A stretch of DNA of 64,000 nt from the NCBI RefSeq assembly GCF_019645835.1, contig NZ_CP080998.1:620001-684000 (forward strand), written 5' to 3'. Each line of letters starts with the position of its first letter. Position 1 is the first letter of the stretch. The position numbers and the translations under genes were made by a program. Below are positions 37,181 through 47,916 of this stretch, in pieces. Below the pieces are notes generated by a model. It was not told the DNA's origin and made no database searches. It saw only the letters and a list, made by a program, of their open reading frames with translations. This DNA comes from Mycolicibacterium holsaticum DSM 44478 = JCM 12374. GTDB lineage: Bacteria > Actinomycetota > Actinomycetes > Mycobacteriales > Mycobacteriaceae.

Positions 37181-39118
37181 GTGCACCATCTGGTTGCCCT
37201 CGGCTGTGTTCTGATCGGGCTTTTCGCGCTGTATCAGGTGTTCTTTCCGCTCGCGCAGGGCAATCAGGTCTCGCTGATCCTGTTCCTGGCGGCGGTGCTG
37301 CCGCTGACCCTCCTGTGTTACCGGTCGGGGCTGAGGTTACGCCGCACGAAGACCACCGACCCGCCGAGGGACAATCCGACGCTGCTGGACTGGCTGTTGG
37401 CGTTGGTGGCGCTGGTGGCCTGTCTGTATCCCATCCTGCCCTTCCAGATCGGCGACGGCGGTGGCGGATTCGATGAGTTCCTGAGCCGCCAGAGCACGCC
37501 CGGTGTGGTCGACGTGCTCGTCGGGTCACTCGTCGTGCTCCTCGTCCTGGAGGCCTGCCGGCGCACCACGGGTGCGGCGCTGCCGATCGTGTCCGTGCTG
37601 GCGCTGGGGTACGCGTACTACGGCGGTTATCTGCCGCAGAGCGCGGCGATCGCGCACGCCGGGGTCGACTGGGACCAGATCGTCAGCGCATCGTTCCTGC
37701 AGTCGACGGGCCTTTACGGAGTGCCGTTGGACGTCGCGGCCACCTACATCGTGTTGTTCACCATCTACGGAGCGGTGCTCGAGGCGACCGGCGCCAGCAA
37801 GTTCTTCATCGACCTGTCCTTCTCCGCATTCCGCCGTTCCCGCGCCGCGCCGGGACGGACGGTGACGCTGGCGGGATTTCTGATGGGCAGCGTCTCGGGG
37901 TCGGGAACCGCGACGACGGTCAGCCTGGGATCGGTGACGTGGCCGGTGCTGCGCCGGGCCGGTTACCCTGCCGAGAACGCGGGCGGAATGCTGGCCGCCG
38001 CAGGTATCGGCGCGATCCTGTCGCCACCGACACTGGGCGCCGCGGCGTTCATCATCGCCGAGTACCTCGGCGTGCCCTACCTGACCGTGCTGATCTGGGC
38101 GATCGTGCCGACGATCCTGTACTACCTCGGCATCCTGTGCGCGGTGGAGATCGACGCCCGGCGTTACGGCACAGGCGAAGTCGACACCGAGGCCGAATCG
38201 ACCCTGCGCCTGCTGGGCAGGTTCGGTTATCACCTGATCTCGCTGGCGATGATCGTCGTGTTCCTCGCGCTGGACATGTCGGCGATGCGCGCCGTCGTCT
38301 ACGCCACCGCCGTGCAGATCGTGCTGTCGTATCTGGACCGCGACCACCGGATGACCCCGGTGCGGCTCTACCGCGCGCTGGCCGCCGGGGTGCGCAGCGT
38401 GCTCGCGGTGGCGGCGGTGTGCGCCGCGGCCGGGCTCATCGCCGCGATGATCACCCGGACCGGACTCGGCCTGCAGCTGAACTCCATCCTCGTCAACACC
38501 GCCCGAGCGATCTCGGAAAACCCCACTGCCGTCCTGATTTTCACGGCGATCTTTGCCGCGCTCGCGGTGTCGGTGCTGGGCCTTGCGGTCCCGGTCACCG
38601 CGTCGTTCGTGATCAGCTGGGTGATCGTCGGACCCGCGTTGCAGGACCTCGGCGTCGCCGCGCCTGCGGTGGCGATGTTCGTCTTCTACTTCGCTGTGCT
38701 CTCCGAGGTGACACCGCCGACGGCGCTGGCCGCGGTCGCGGCGTCGGCCATCACCGGCGGCCGGGTGATACCCACGATGATGCAGACCTGGAAGTACACG
38801 CTGCCGGCGTTTCTGGTGCCGTTCGCGTTCGTGCTGACCGGTAACGGTGAGGGCCTGCTCGGGTTGCGGTCGTTGTCTGACATGGTGTGGACGGCGGCGG
38901 TGGCCGCGCTGGCGGTGGCCGCGCTGGCAGTGGTCACCGGCCGGTGGATGTTCGGGCCGGCGGGTTGGCCGGAGCGGGCGCTGTGCGCACCCGCCGCCGC
39001 GCTGCTGCTCTATCTGAGCCCGGTGACCATCGGCGTCGGCGTCGCCCTGCTGTCGGTGGCCGCCGCGGTGAACCTGCTTTCGACGCGGAACCGAGCCGCC
39101 GAGCCCCGTGGCGCGTGA
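37181..39118 (+). CDS. TRAP transporter fused 4TM/12TM permease
   Basis: The product is an integral membrane permease with about 16 helices combining the small (DctQ-like) and large (DctM-like) TRAP subunits, as usual for TAXI systems. FLMGSVSGSGTATTVSLGSV and ILSPPTLGAAAFIIAEYLGV are typical of the large subunit and VPVTASFVISWVIVGPALQ of its second half. From GTG 37181 it has 645 residues, but the frame is open upstream and encodes a sensible N-terminus; a CTG at 37103, overlapping the receptor stop as CTGA, would give 671 residues and is the likely start. With the TAXI receptor it should import an organic acid with a sodium or proton gradient. Confidence 0.86.
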   Translation: MHHLVALGCVLIGLFALYQVFFPLAQGNQVSLILFLAAVLPLTLLCYRSGLRLRRTKTTDPPRDNPTLLDWLLALVALVACLYPILPFQIGDGGGGFDEFLSRQSTPGVVDVLVGSLVVLLVLEACRRTTGAALPIVSVLALGYAYYGGYLPQSAAIAHAGVDWDQIVSASFLQSTGLYGVPLDVAATYIVLFTIYGAVLEATGASKFFIDLSFSAFRRSRAAPGRTVTLAGFLMGSVSGSGTATTVSLGSVTWPVLRRAGYPAENAGGMLAAAGIGAILSPPTLGAAAFIIAEYLGVPYLTVLIWAIVPTILYYLGILCAVEIDARRYGTGEVDTEAESTLRLLGRFGYHLISLAMIVVFLALDMSAMRAVVYATAVQIVLSYLDRDHRMTPVRLYRALAAGVRSVLAVAAVCAAAGLIAAMITRTGLGLQLNSILVNTARAISENPTAVLIFTAIFAALAVSVLGLAVPVTASFVISWVIVGPALQDLGVAAPAVAMFVFYFAVLSEVTPPTALAAVAASAITGGRVIPTMMQTWKYTLPAFLVPFAFVLTGNGEGLLGLRSLSDMVWTAAVAALAVAALAVVTGRWMFGPAGWPERALCAPAAALLLYLSPVTIGVGVALLSVAAAVNLLSTRNRAAEPRGA

Positions 39119-39128
39119 CCGCTGCGGG

Positions 39129-40454
39129 TCAGGCCGCGGGCTGCTGCTCCGCGCCGGTGTCGGTATCGGCCGCCTCGGGCTTGTCGGGAGCCAGGGTGGC
39201 ACGGAGGCGGTCGGTGAGCGAGGTGACCACACCCTTGAGATCGCCGGGCGCGGCCACGGCATCGGCATCGGCATCCGCATCGGCGTCGGTGCCGGTGGTT
39301 TCGATGGTGTCGCCCGGGTTCACCTTGTTGCCGCTTGTCAGATCCGTTGCCCCGGCGCGCTTCTTGACCTTGGTGAGCAGCGACGCGGTTTCGGGCTCGT
39401 CGGCGGTCTCGGCTGTCTCGGCGGTGGGCGCCGGATCGGGTTCGCCCGTCCCGTCGACCAGTTCAGTAGGCGAGCTGTCATCGGTGGCATTGATGTTCAC
39501 CGGCTCGTCGACGGTGCGCGCGGACGACCTGCTGAACTCGTCGACGACGTCGCGGACCACGTTGGGTACGAACTCGACGACGGCCTTGACGACGTCGATC
39601 ACCCCGTCTCGCACCGCGTTCGCCAGCGCTGCGATGTCCCCGCTCGCGAACGCCTGCCCGATGTTGTACAGCGCGGTCTGCGGTGCTGTGACGAGGTCGC
39701 GGACGTCGACGAACAACTTGGTCAGCAGCGGCGGATTCGCAGAGACCGCCACGCCGTCCCACTCGGTGAGCACCCAGCCGTCGTCGGGGTTGCCGGTGAC
39801 GACGACGACCCCGGTGTTACCCAACGGGCGACGCAGCATCAGTCCCAGGTCCGGATTGTCGACGTTCATCATCACCCAGAACATGATCGTGGCGCCGTGC
39901 GCGAATGCCACGGCGTTGCGGTCGCCGCTGTCGTAGATCGTCCGGATCGCGTTGTCCACCCGGGCGTCGAACGCGTTGCCGTCCGGGGCGCCCAACACCG
40001 GCACGAACCGGGCGCCCAGCGTCCACAGCGCCGGCGACACGGCATACCCCAGCCGGCCCAGACCGCCGGACTCCGGTGAGCCTTCGAAGATTCCCGCGTT
40101 GATCTCGCGCAGACCCGGCAAGACCACCACCGGTTGGCCCAGCATGGCCGCCAGCGGCGCAGCGGTCTGCTGGGTGCGCACCATGTTGGACGCATAGATA
40201 CCGTCGAAGTCCCTGTCGGCCAGGGCTATTGCGATATCCGCCGCCTGCTGCTGGCCCAGCGTGGTCAGCCCTGGCCCCGGTACCGACGTGTCGATGCGGT
40301 CGTCGGCGTTGGCCTGCGACTGCCCGTGGCGGACGAAGGTCAACGTCATCGACTCGGCAGCCCACGCCGGCAGCGCGGAAACGAAGAAGAGGACCGCGGC
40401 GATGATCGCCGTGAAGACGACGCGGAGGATTCGCCGCGTGGAGGCAGCCTGCAT
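39129..40454 (-). CDS. Secreted histidine phosphatase-family protein
   Basis: The 441-residue product has a signal peptide (about residues 1-33, ending AWAAE) and then the phosphoglycerate-mutase-like RHG motif in LTFVRHGQSQANADD, with the second catalytic His in AFAHGATIMFW. The phosphatase domain takes about 220 residues. The remaining C-terminal region is acidic, with runs of Thr, Asp, Ala and Pro, and is probably an extended cell-wall or disordered tail; it contains the alternating Asp-Ala tract coded by the repeat at 39258. The start is ATG 40452-40454. Substrate unknown; no link to the steroid genes is evident. Confidence 0.8.
   Translation of the reverse strand: MQAASTRRILRVVFTAIIAAVLFFVSALPAWAAESMTLTFVRHGQSQANADDRIDTSVPGPGLTTLGQQQAADIAIALADRDFDGIYASNMVRTQQTAAPLAAMLGQPVVVLPGLREINAGIFEGSPESGGLGRLGYAVSPALWTLGARFVPVLGAPDGNAFDARVDNAIRTIYDSGDRNAVAFAHGATIMFWVMMNVDNPDLGLMLRRPLGNTGVVVVTGNPDDGWVLTEWDGVAVSANPPLLTKLFVDVRDLVTAPQTALYNIGQAFASGDIAALANAVRDGVIDVVKAVVEFVPNVVRDVVDEFSRSSARTVDEPVNINATDDSSPTELVDGTGEPDPAPTAETAETADEPETASLLTKVKKRAGATDLTSGNKVNPGDTIETTGTDADADADADAVAAPGDLKGVVTSLTDRLRATLAPDKPEAADTDTGAEQQPAA
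39258..39287 (-). repeat. In-frame hexanucleotide repeat coding alternating Asp-Ala
   Basis: Five hexamer units, three of them identical GGCATC and two with one change, encode an Asp-Ala tract in the tail of the phosphatase. Unit number can change without shifting the frame. Confidence 0.75.
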
Positions 40455-40687
40455 ATCGACGCTCCGTAGGTGTAACCCGGTGGTGCGGTTCACACTACGT
40501 CCGGTGGCGGTCGGCAACCGGGCAAATCCACAAACCGGGGACCGGGTCAACCGGGTTCGCACAGCACCAGTGGGATGGCGCCCCGGTGCGCCGGTAGATC
40601 CAGATATGGGCGCGCGCAAAGTATTTCATGATCAGCGCGAGCGGCCGTGAGTTGCGGATCCTGCCGGCCAGGCCAACCGGCCAGGCG

Positions 40688-41547
<860 letters not shown>

Positions 41548-41612
41548 CCCAACGTTGGGTTATGCCACGGTGGTAACGCTGGTTGCGTGACACAAACCCG
41601 ACACTGGGCCGG

Positions 41613-42785
<1,173 letters not shown>

Positions 42786-42786
42786 C

Positions 42787-42800
42787 TAGAACACGTTTCA
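42787..42800. promoter_or_regulatory. KstR operator next to fadA5
   Basis: TAGAACACGTTTCA matches TNNAACNNGTTNNA exactly, 10 bases upstream of the fadA5 start on the minus strand, so it overlaps the fadA5 promoter or leader. Confidence 0.92.
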
Positions 42801-42865
42801 TTACCCTGACAAGCGAGGATGCTTACCTGCCTTTCATCTGCGCAGAAGGCATGTTTTACTGGCAC

Positions 42866-42879
42866 TAGAACACGTTGCA
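42866..42879. promoter_or_regulatory. KstR operator upstream of cyp125
   Basis: TAGAACACGTTGCA matches the KstR consensus exactly and lies 25 bases upstream of the cyp125 start. It is 65 bases from the fadA5 operator, so the divergent pair has two sites. Confidence 0.92.
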
Positions 42880-42904
42880 GAAGTGTTGCAAAGGAGCCCA
42901 CCGG

Positions 42905-44155
42905 ATGTCTGGTCCGAACCTGCCCAAGGGATTCGATCCCCTCGATGCCGACCTGAACCTCAAGGGTCTGCCGGTCGCCGAGCTCGCCGAACTGCGCAAG
43001 TCCGACCCCATCCACTGGGTCGACGTCCCCGGGGGTACGGGCGGCTTCGGGGACAAAGGGTACTGGCTGGTCACCAAGCACGCCGACGTCAAGGAAGTGT
43101 CTCTGCGCAACGAGATCTTCGGCAGCTCGCCGGACGGCGCCATCCCGGTCTGGCCGCAGGACATGACGCGGGAGGCCATCGACCTGCAGCGCAACGTGCT
43201 GCTCAACATGGACGCGCCGCAGCACACCCGGCTGCGCAAGATCATTTCCCGTGGCTTCACCCCCAGGGCGATCGGGCGCCTCGAGGACGAACTGCGCGCC
43301 CGCGCGCAGAAGATCGCCGAGACCGCGGCCGCACAGGAAAGCGGCGACTTCGTCGAACAGGTGTCCTGCGAGCTGCCGCTGCAGGCCATCGCCGAGCTGC
43401 TCGGTGTCCCGCAGGAGGACCGCGACAAGATCTTCCGCTGGTCCAACGAGATGACCGCCGGTGAGGACCCGGAGTACGCCGACGTCGATCCCGCGATGTC
43501 ATCGGTCGAGCTGATCCAGTACGCGATGAAGATGGCCGAGGAGCGCGCCAAGAACCCGACCGAGGACATCGTCACCAAGCTGATCGAGGCCGACATCGAC
43601 GGCGAGAAGCTCACCGACGACGAGTTCGGCTTCTTCGTGGTGATGCTGGCGGTGGCGGGCAACGAGACCACCCGCAACTCGATCACCCACGGCATGATCG
43701 CGTTCTCGCAGAACCCCGACCAGTGGGAGCTGTACAAGAAAGAACGTCCGTCGACCGCCGCCGACGAGATCGTGCGCTGGGCGACCCCGGTTTCGGCGTT
43801 CCAGCGCACCGCCCTCGAGGATGTCGAGCTGGGCGGGGTGAAGATCAAGAAGGGCGAGCGGGTGGTGATGTCCTACCGGTCGGCCAACTTCGACGAAGAC
43901 GTCTTCGAGGATCCGCACACCTTTAACATCCTGCGCGACCCCAACCCGCACGTCGGGTTCGGCGGCACCGGTGCGCACTACTGCATCGGCACCAACCTGG
44001 CGCGGATGACCATCAACTTGATCTTCAACGCGATCGCCGACCACATGCCCGACCTCAAGTCGATCGGCGAGCCCGAGCGGCTGAAGTCGGGGTGGCTCAA
44101 CGGCATCAAACACTGGCAGGTTGACTACACCGGTAAGTGCCCCGTCAAGCACTGA
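42905..44155 (+). CDS. cyp125: Cytochrome P450 CYP125 (sterol C26 monooxygenase)
   Basis: CYP125 oxidises the terminal side-chain carbon of cholestenone to the carboxylic acid. The 416-residue protein has the I-helix AGNETTRNS (251-259), the ExxR pair at Glu288 and Arg291, and the heme loop GFGGTGAHYCIG with Cys360 as ligand. It is slightly shorter than the 433-residue M. tuberculosis protein at the N-terminus. The start is ATG 42905; an in-frame ATG at 42875 would overlap the operator. First gene of cyp125-fadE28-fadE29-chsH2-chsH1-ltp2. Confidence 0.96.
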   Translation: MSGPNLPKGFDPLDADLNLKGLPVAELAELRKSDPIHWVDVPGGTGGFGDKGYWLVTKHADVKEVSLRNEIFGSSPDGAIPVWPQDMTREAIDLQRNVLLNMDAPQHTRLRKIISRGFTPRAIGRLEDELRARAQKIAETAAAQESGDFVEQVSCELPLQAIAELLGVPQEDRDKIFRWSNEMTAGEDPEYADVDPAMSSVELIQYAMKMAEERAKNPTEDIVTKLIEADIDGEKLTDDEFGFFVVMLAVAGNETTRNSITHGMIAFSQNPDQWELYKKERPSTAADEIVRWATPVSAFQRTALEDVELGGVKIKKGERVVMSYRSANFDEDVFEDPHTFNILRDPNPHVGFGGTGAHYCIGTNLARMTINLIFNAIADHMPDLKSIGEPERLKSGWLNGIKHWQVDYTGKCPVKH

Positions 44156-44211
44156 TCGGCACGAAACCGGATCACCCGCGCGGGGCGCGTCGTTTGCAAT
44201 AAGGAGGACGG

Positions 44212-45303
44212 GTGGATTTCACGCCCAACCCGGAGCAGCAGGCTGTCGCCGACGTGGTGACGTCCGTGCTCGATCGGGACAACAGCTGGGACGCGCTGGT
44301 TGCCGGGGGAGTCACCGCCCTTGCGGTGCCCGAACGCCTCGGCGGTGACGGCGTCGGGCTACCCGAGGTGGCCACGGCGCTGACCGAGGTCGGCCGTCAC
44401 GGCACCATCAGTCCCGCGCTGGCCACGCTGGGTCTGGGCCTGTTGACGCTGCGGGACCTGGCCTCCGACGAGCAGCAGGACCGTTACCTTGCCGGGGTGG
44501 CCAAGGGTGCGGTGCTGACAGCCGCGCTCAACGAACCCGGCGCGCCGCTGCCCGACCGGCCCGCGACCGTCCTTTCGCACTCCGCCGACGGCTACCGGCT
44601 CAGCGGCACCAAGGTCGCCGTTCCCTATGCGGGACAAGCAGATTGGATGCTGGTGACCGCCGACACCGGCGTCGCCGTGGTGTCCCCCAAGGCCGACGGT
44701 GTCCAGGTGACCAAAACCCCGGCCTCCAACGGCGGCGACGAGTACACGGTCACGTTCACCGATGCGCAGGTCGACGGGGTGCTCGAGGGCGCGCTGCCGC
44801 GCCGGGTCAACCAGTTGGCGTTGGCAGCGATCGGCGCCTACGCCGCCGGCCTGGTCGCCGGTGCGCTGCGGCTCACCGCCGACTACGTCGCCAACCGCGA
44901 GCAGTTCGGCAAGCCGTTGTCGACGTTTCAGACGGTGGCAGCGCAGCTCGCCGAGGTCTACATCGCCTCTCGCACTTTGACGTTGGTCGCGACGTCGGTG
45001 GCGTGGCGGCTCGCAGAAGGCCGCCCCGATGATCCGCAAGCCGACGAGGATCTCGACATCCTGGGCTACTGGCTGGCCTCGCAGGCGCCCCCGGTGATGC
45101 AGCTGTGTCATCACCTGCACGGAGGTATGGGTATGGACATCACCTACCCGATGGATCGCTACTACTCCACGATCAAGGACCTCACCCGTCTGGTCGGCGG
45201 TCCGTCACACCGCCTCGACTTGGTGGGAGCAGCACTGGGCGAGCGAACGGGCCACGGCCGGACGCCAGGGAACGACGGGAGGCAGGAATGTTCATCGAGC
45301 TGA
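44212..45303 (+). CDS. fadE28: Acyl-CoA dehydrogenase FadE28 (ChsE1-type subunit)
   Basis: FadE28 pairs with FadE29 as an alpha2beta2 dehydrogenase of the three-carbon side chain of 3-oxo-pregn-4-ene-20-carboxyl-CoA. The 363-residue subunit is of the short type and shows YVANREQFGKPLSTFQTVAA and HHLHGGMGMDITYPMDRYY. The start is GTG 44212 after AAGGAGG, 56 bases past cyp125. Its C-terminus runs past the usual end of the family (about 339 residues) with GRTPGNDGRQECSSS and overlaps the start of fadE29 by 16 bases. Confidence 0.92.
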   Translation: MDFTPNPEQQAVADVVTSVLDRDNSWDALVAGGVTALAVPERLGGDGVGLPEVATALTEVGRHGTISPALATLGLGLLTLRDLASDEQQDRYLAGVAKGAVLTAALNEPGAPLPDRPATVLSHSADGYRLSGTKVAVPYAGQADWMLVTADTGVAVVSPKADGVQVTKTPASNGGDEYTVTFTDAQVDGVLEGALPRRVNQLALAAIGAYAAGLVAGALRLTADYVANREQFGKPLSTFQTVAAQLAEVYIASRTLTLVATSVAWRLAEGRPDDPQADEDLDILGYWLASQAPPVMQLCHHLHGGMGMDITYPMDRYYSTIKDLTRLVGGPSHRLDLVGAALGERTGHGRTPGNDGRQECSSS

Positions 45304-46451
45304 CGCCCGAACAAAAGCAGCTGCAAGCAGAACTGCGGGAGTACTTCTCGAACCTCATCTCCCCCGAAGAGGCCAAGGAGATGGAGAAGGACCGCCACGG
45401 CAAGGCGTACCGGGCGGTCATCAAGCGGATGGGCTCGGACGGCAAGCTCGGCGTCGGCTGGCCCAAGGAGTTCGGCGGCCTGGGCTTCGGGCCCATCGAG
45501 CAGTCGATCTTCGTCAACGAGGCGCAGCGCGCCGACGTGCCCCTGCCTGCCGTCACACTGCAGACCGTGGGACCCACGCTGCAGCAGTACGGGACCGATG
45601 CGCAGAAGAAGAAGTTCCTGCCCGGAATCCTCGCGGGCGAGGTGCATTTCGCGATCGGCTACACCGAACCGGAAGCAGGCACCGACCTGGCGTCGCTGCG
45701 CACCAGCGCAGTGCGACACGGCGACGAGTACATCGTCAACGGGCAGAAGGTCTTCACCACCGGCGGGCACGACGCCGACTACGTCTGGCTGGCCTGCCGA
45801 ACGGATCCAGAAGCGGTCAAGCACAAGGGTATTTCGATCCTCATCGTCGACACCAAGGATCCCGGCTACTCGTGGACGCCGATGATCCTGTCCGACGGTG
45901 CCCACCACACCAACGCCACCTACTACAACGACGTGCGGGTCCCCGCGGACATGCTCGTCGGCGAGGAGAACGGTGGCTGGAAGCTGATCACCACCCAGCT
46001 CAACAACGAGCGGGTGATGTTGGGTCCGGCGGGCCGCTTCGCGTCGCTCTACGACCACGTGCACGCGTGGGCTTCCAAGCCGGGCGGCAACGGGGCCGCC
46101 CCGCTCGACCACGACGACGTCAAGCGTTCGCTGGGTGAACTCAAGGCCATGTGGCGCATCAACGAGCTGTTGAACTGGCAGGTCGCCGCATCCGGTGAGA
46201 CCATCGACGTCGCCGACGCTGCGGCGACCAAAGTGTTTGGCACCGAACGGATCCAGTACGCGGGCCGGCTGGCCGAGGAGATCGTCGGAAGGTACGGCAA
46301 CCCGGCAGATCCGGAGACGGCGGAGCTGCTGGAATGGCTCGACAGCCAGACCAAACGGAACCTGGTGATCACGTTCGGTGGAGGTGTCAACGAGGTGATG
46401 CGGGAGATGATCGCGGCCGCGGGCCTGAAGGTTCCGAGGGTGCCGCGATGA
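45288..46451 (+). CDS. fadE29: Acyl-CoA dehydrogenase FadE29 (ChsE2-type subunit)
   Basis: This 387-residue subunit has the same length as M. tuberculosis FadE29. TEPEAGTDLASLRT and VNGQKVFTTGGHDADYVWL contact FAD, and TFGGGVNEVMREMIAAAGLKV is the C-terminal FAD segment. It forms the full-size half of the complex with FadE28. The start is ATG 45288 after GGGAGG, inside the end of fadE28. Its stop (TGA 46449-46451) overlaps the first ATG of the 32-base repeat array by a base pair of ATGA. Confidence 0.93.
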   Translation: MFIELTPEQKQLQAELREYFSNLISPEEAKEMEKDRHGKAYRAVIKRMGSDGKLGVGWPKEFGGLGFGPIEQSIFVNEAQRADVPLPAVTLQTVGPTLQQYGTDAQKKKFLPGILAGEVHFAIGYTEPEAGTDLASLRTSAVRHGDEYIVNGQKVFTTGGHDADYVWLACRTDPEAVKHKGISILIVDTKDPGYSWTPMILSDGAHHTNATYYNDVRVPADMLVGEENGGWKLITTQLNNERVMLGPAGRFASLYDHVHAWASKPGGNGAAPLDHDDVKRSLGELKAMWRINELLNWQVAASGETIDVADAAATKVFGTERIQYAGRLAEEIVGRYGNPADPETAELLEWLDSQTKRNLVITFGGGVNEVMREMIAAAGLKVPRVPR

Positions 46452-46543
46452 GCGCTTGCGCGAAGAGCAGAGGACGCCGATGAGCGCTTGCGCGAAGAGC
46501 AGAGGACGCCGATGAGCGCTTGCGCGAAGAGCAGAGGGCACCG
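46448..46543 (+). repeat. Three tandem 32-base repeats forming a mini-ORF relay before chsH2
   Basis: Three head-to-tail copies of a 32-base unit (46448-46479, 46480-46511, 46512-46543; the third has two changes near its end) fill the gap between fadE29 and chsH2. Each copy begins with ATG and encodes MSACAKSRG followed by two residues, then a TGA that overlaps the ATG of the next copy (ATGA); the last TGA overlaps the chsH2 ATG at 46544. The first ATG overlaps the fadE29 stop. Each unit carries an AGAGG that can act as ribosome binding site for the following ATG. Confidence 0.85.
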
Positions 46544-47506
46544 ATGAGCGTCGACGACATCAAGGCCGCCGCCGAGCGGGTCAAGGCCGAAGGCAAGAGC
46601 AAGCCGCGGGTGGGCCGCCATCCCGTCAACCAGCCGATGATCGAGCACTGGCTCGACGCGATGGGCGACAAGAACCCGATCTACGTCGACGAGGCCGCGG
46701 CGAAGGCGGCCGGTCATCCCGGCACCGTCGCCCCGCCCGCGATGATCCAGGTGTGGACGATGATGGGTCTCGGCGGTGTGCGCCCCGACGACGACCCGCT
46801 CGGCAAGATCATCGAGTTGTTCGACGACGCAGGCTATATCGGGGTGGTCGCGACCAACTGCGAACAGACGTATCACCGGTATCTGCGGGTCGGCGAACAG
46901 GTCAGCGTCACCGCCGAACTGACCGACGTCATCGGTCCGAAGAACACCGCGCTCGGCGAGGGGTTCTTCATCACGCAGAAGATCACCTGGCAGGTGGGCG
47001 ATGAGGATATCGCCGAGATGATGTGGCGCATCATGAAGTTCAGGCCTGCCGACGATCAAGGTGGTGCGGCTAGCCAGGTGCCCGACGATCTGGACGCCGA
47101 CTCGATGATGCGGCCGGCGTCGTCGCGGGACACCAAGTTCTTCTGGGACGGGGTCAACGCGCACGAACTACGCATCCAGAAGCGTCCCGACGGCACGCTG
47201 CAGCATCCGCCGGTGCCGGCGCTGTGGCAGGACAAACAGCAGCCCACCGACTATGTGGTGGCCAGCGGCAAGGGCGCCGTGTTCAGTTTCGTGGTGCACC
47301 ACGCCCCGAAGGTGCCCGGCCGTACCCTGCCGTTCGTCGTCGCGCTCGTCGAACTCGAAGAGGGCGTTCGGATGCTCGGGCAGCTGCGCAATGTCGACCC
47401 CGCCGCGGTGGAGATCGGAATGCCGGTCCGCGCAACGTTTATCGACTTTCCCGAAGGCGATTCAGGCCCGGCCTGGACACTGTACGCATGGGAGCCTGAC
47501 GAATGA
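46544..47506 (+). CDS. chsH2: Steroid enoyl-CoA hydratase subunit ChsH2 (MaoC + DUF35)
   Basis: ChsH2 with ChsH1 hydrates the side-chain enoyl-CoA made by FadE28/29, and its C-terminal DUF35 domain binds the aldolase Ltp2. The 320 residues have a MaoC-like half (to about 180; NQPMIEHWLDAMGDKNPIYV and a Pro/Ala-rich loop PPAMIQVW) and a DUF35 half with FWDGVNAHELRIQKRPDG. The N-terminal half lacks the full hydratase motif, which ChsH1 supplies. The DUF35 zinc-ribbon cysteines appear to be absent. ATG 46544 overlaps the last mini-ORF stop. It overlaps chsH1 by four bases. Confidence 0.93.
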   Translation: MSVDDIKAAAERVKAEGKSKPRVGRHPVNQPMIEHWLDAMGDKNPIYVDEAAAKAAGHPGTVAPPAMIQVWTMMGLGGVRPDDDPLGKIIELFDDAGYIGVVATNCEQTYHRYLRVGEQVSVTAELTDVIGPKNTALGEGFFITQKITWQVGDEDIAEMMWRIMKFRPADDQGGAASQVPDDLDADSMMRPASSRDTKFFWDGVNAHELRIQKRPDGTLQHPPVPALWQDKQQPTDYVVASGKGAVFSFVVHHAPKVPGRTLPFVVALVELEEGVRMLGQLRNVDPAAVEIGMPVRATFIDFPEGDSGPAWTLYAWEPDE

Positions 47507-47916
47507 CGAACAGTGTGAGCACACCGACTGTCGAAGTAGGCGCCAAGCTGCCCGAACTGGCGCTGTACGGCGATCCGACGTTCATCGTGTCGACGGCGAT
47601 CGCGACCCGGGACTATCAGGACGTCCACCACGACCGCGACAAGGCGCAGGCCAAAGGGTCAAAGGACATCTTCGTCAACATCCTCACCGACACCGGCCTG
47701 GTGCAGCGCTACATCACCGACTGGGCGGGCCCCACCGCGGTCATCAAGTCGATCGGTCTACGTCTCGGGGTGCCGTGGTACGCCTACGACACCGTGACGT
47801 TCAGAGGTGAGGTCACCGCCGTCGACGACGGGCTCATCACGCTGAAAATCACTGGCAGCAACAGCCTTGGCGACCATGTCATCGCCAACGCGACGCTCAC
47901 CATCGGAGGTAACTGA
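47503..47916 (+). CDS. chsH1: Steroid enoyl-CoA hydratase subunit ChsH1
   Basis: ChsH1 is the catalytic MaoC-fold partner of ChsH2. The 137-residue protein has the hydratase-2 motif ATRDYQDVHHDRDKAQAKG with the Asp and His of the active site, and ends with a beta strand VIANATLTIGG. It starts at ATG 47503, overlapping the chsH2 stop (ATGA). Its TGA (47914-47916) overlaps the ATG of the next short ORF by one base (TGATG). Confidence 0.93.
   Translation: MTNSVSTPTVEVGAKLPELALYGDPTFIVSTAIATRDYQDVHHDRDKAQAKGSKDIFVNILTDTGLVQRYITDWAGPTAVIKSIGLRLGVPWYAYDTVTFRGEVTAVDDGLITLKITGSNSLGDHVIANATLTIGGN

Noticed and set aside
37526..39280. Minus-strand open frame of 584 codons opposite the TRAP permease
   Set aside because: Its composition (His, Arg, Gln-rich) mirrors the permease codons in antisense; no domain is visible.
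46448..46543. The 32-base repeats as a CRISPR-like array
   Set aside because: The copies touch each other with no spacers between them, and they are ORFs with overlapping stops and starts.
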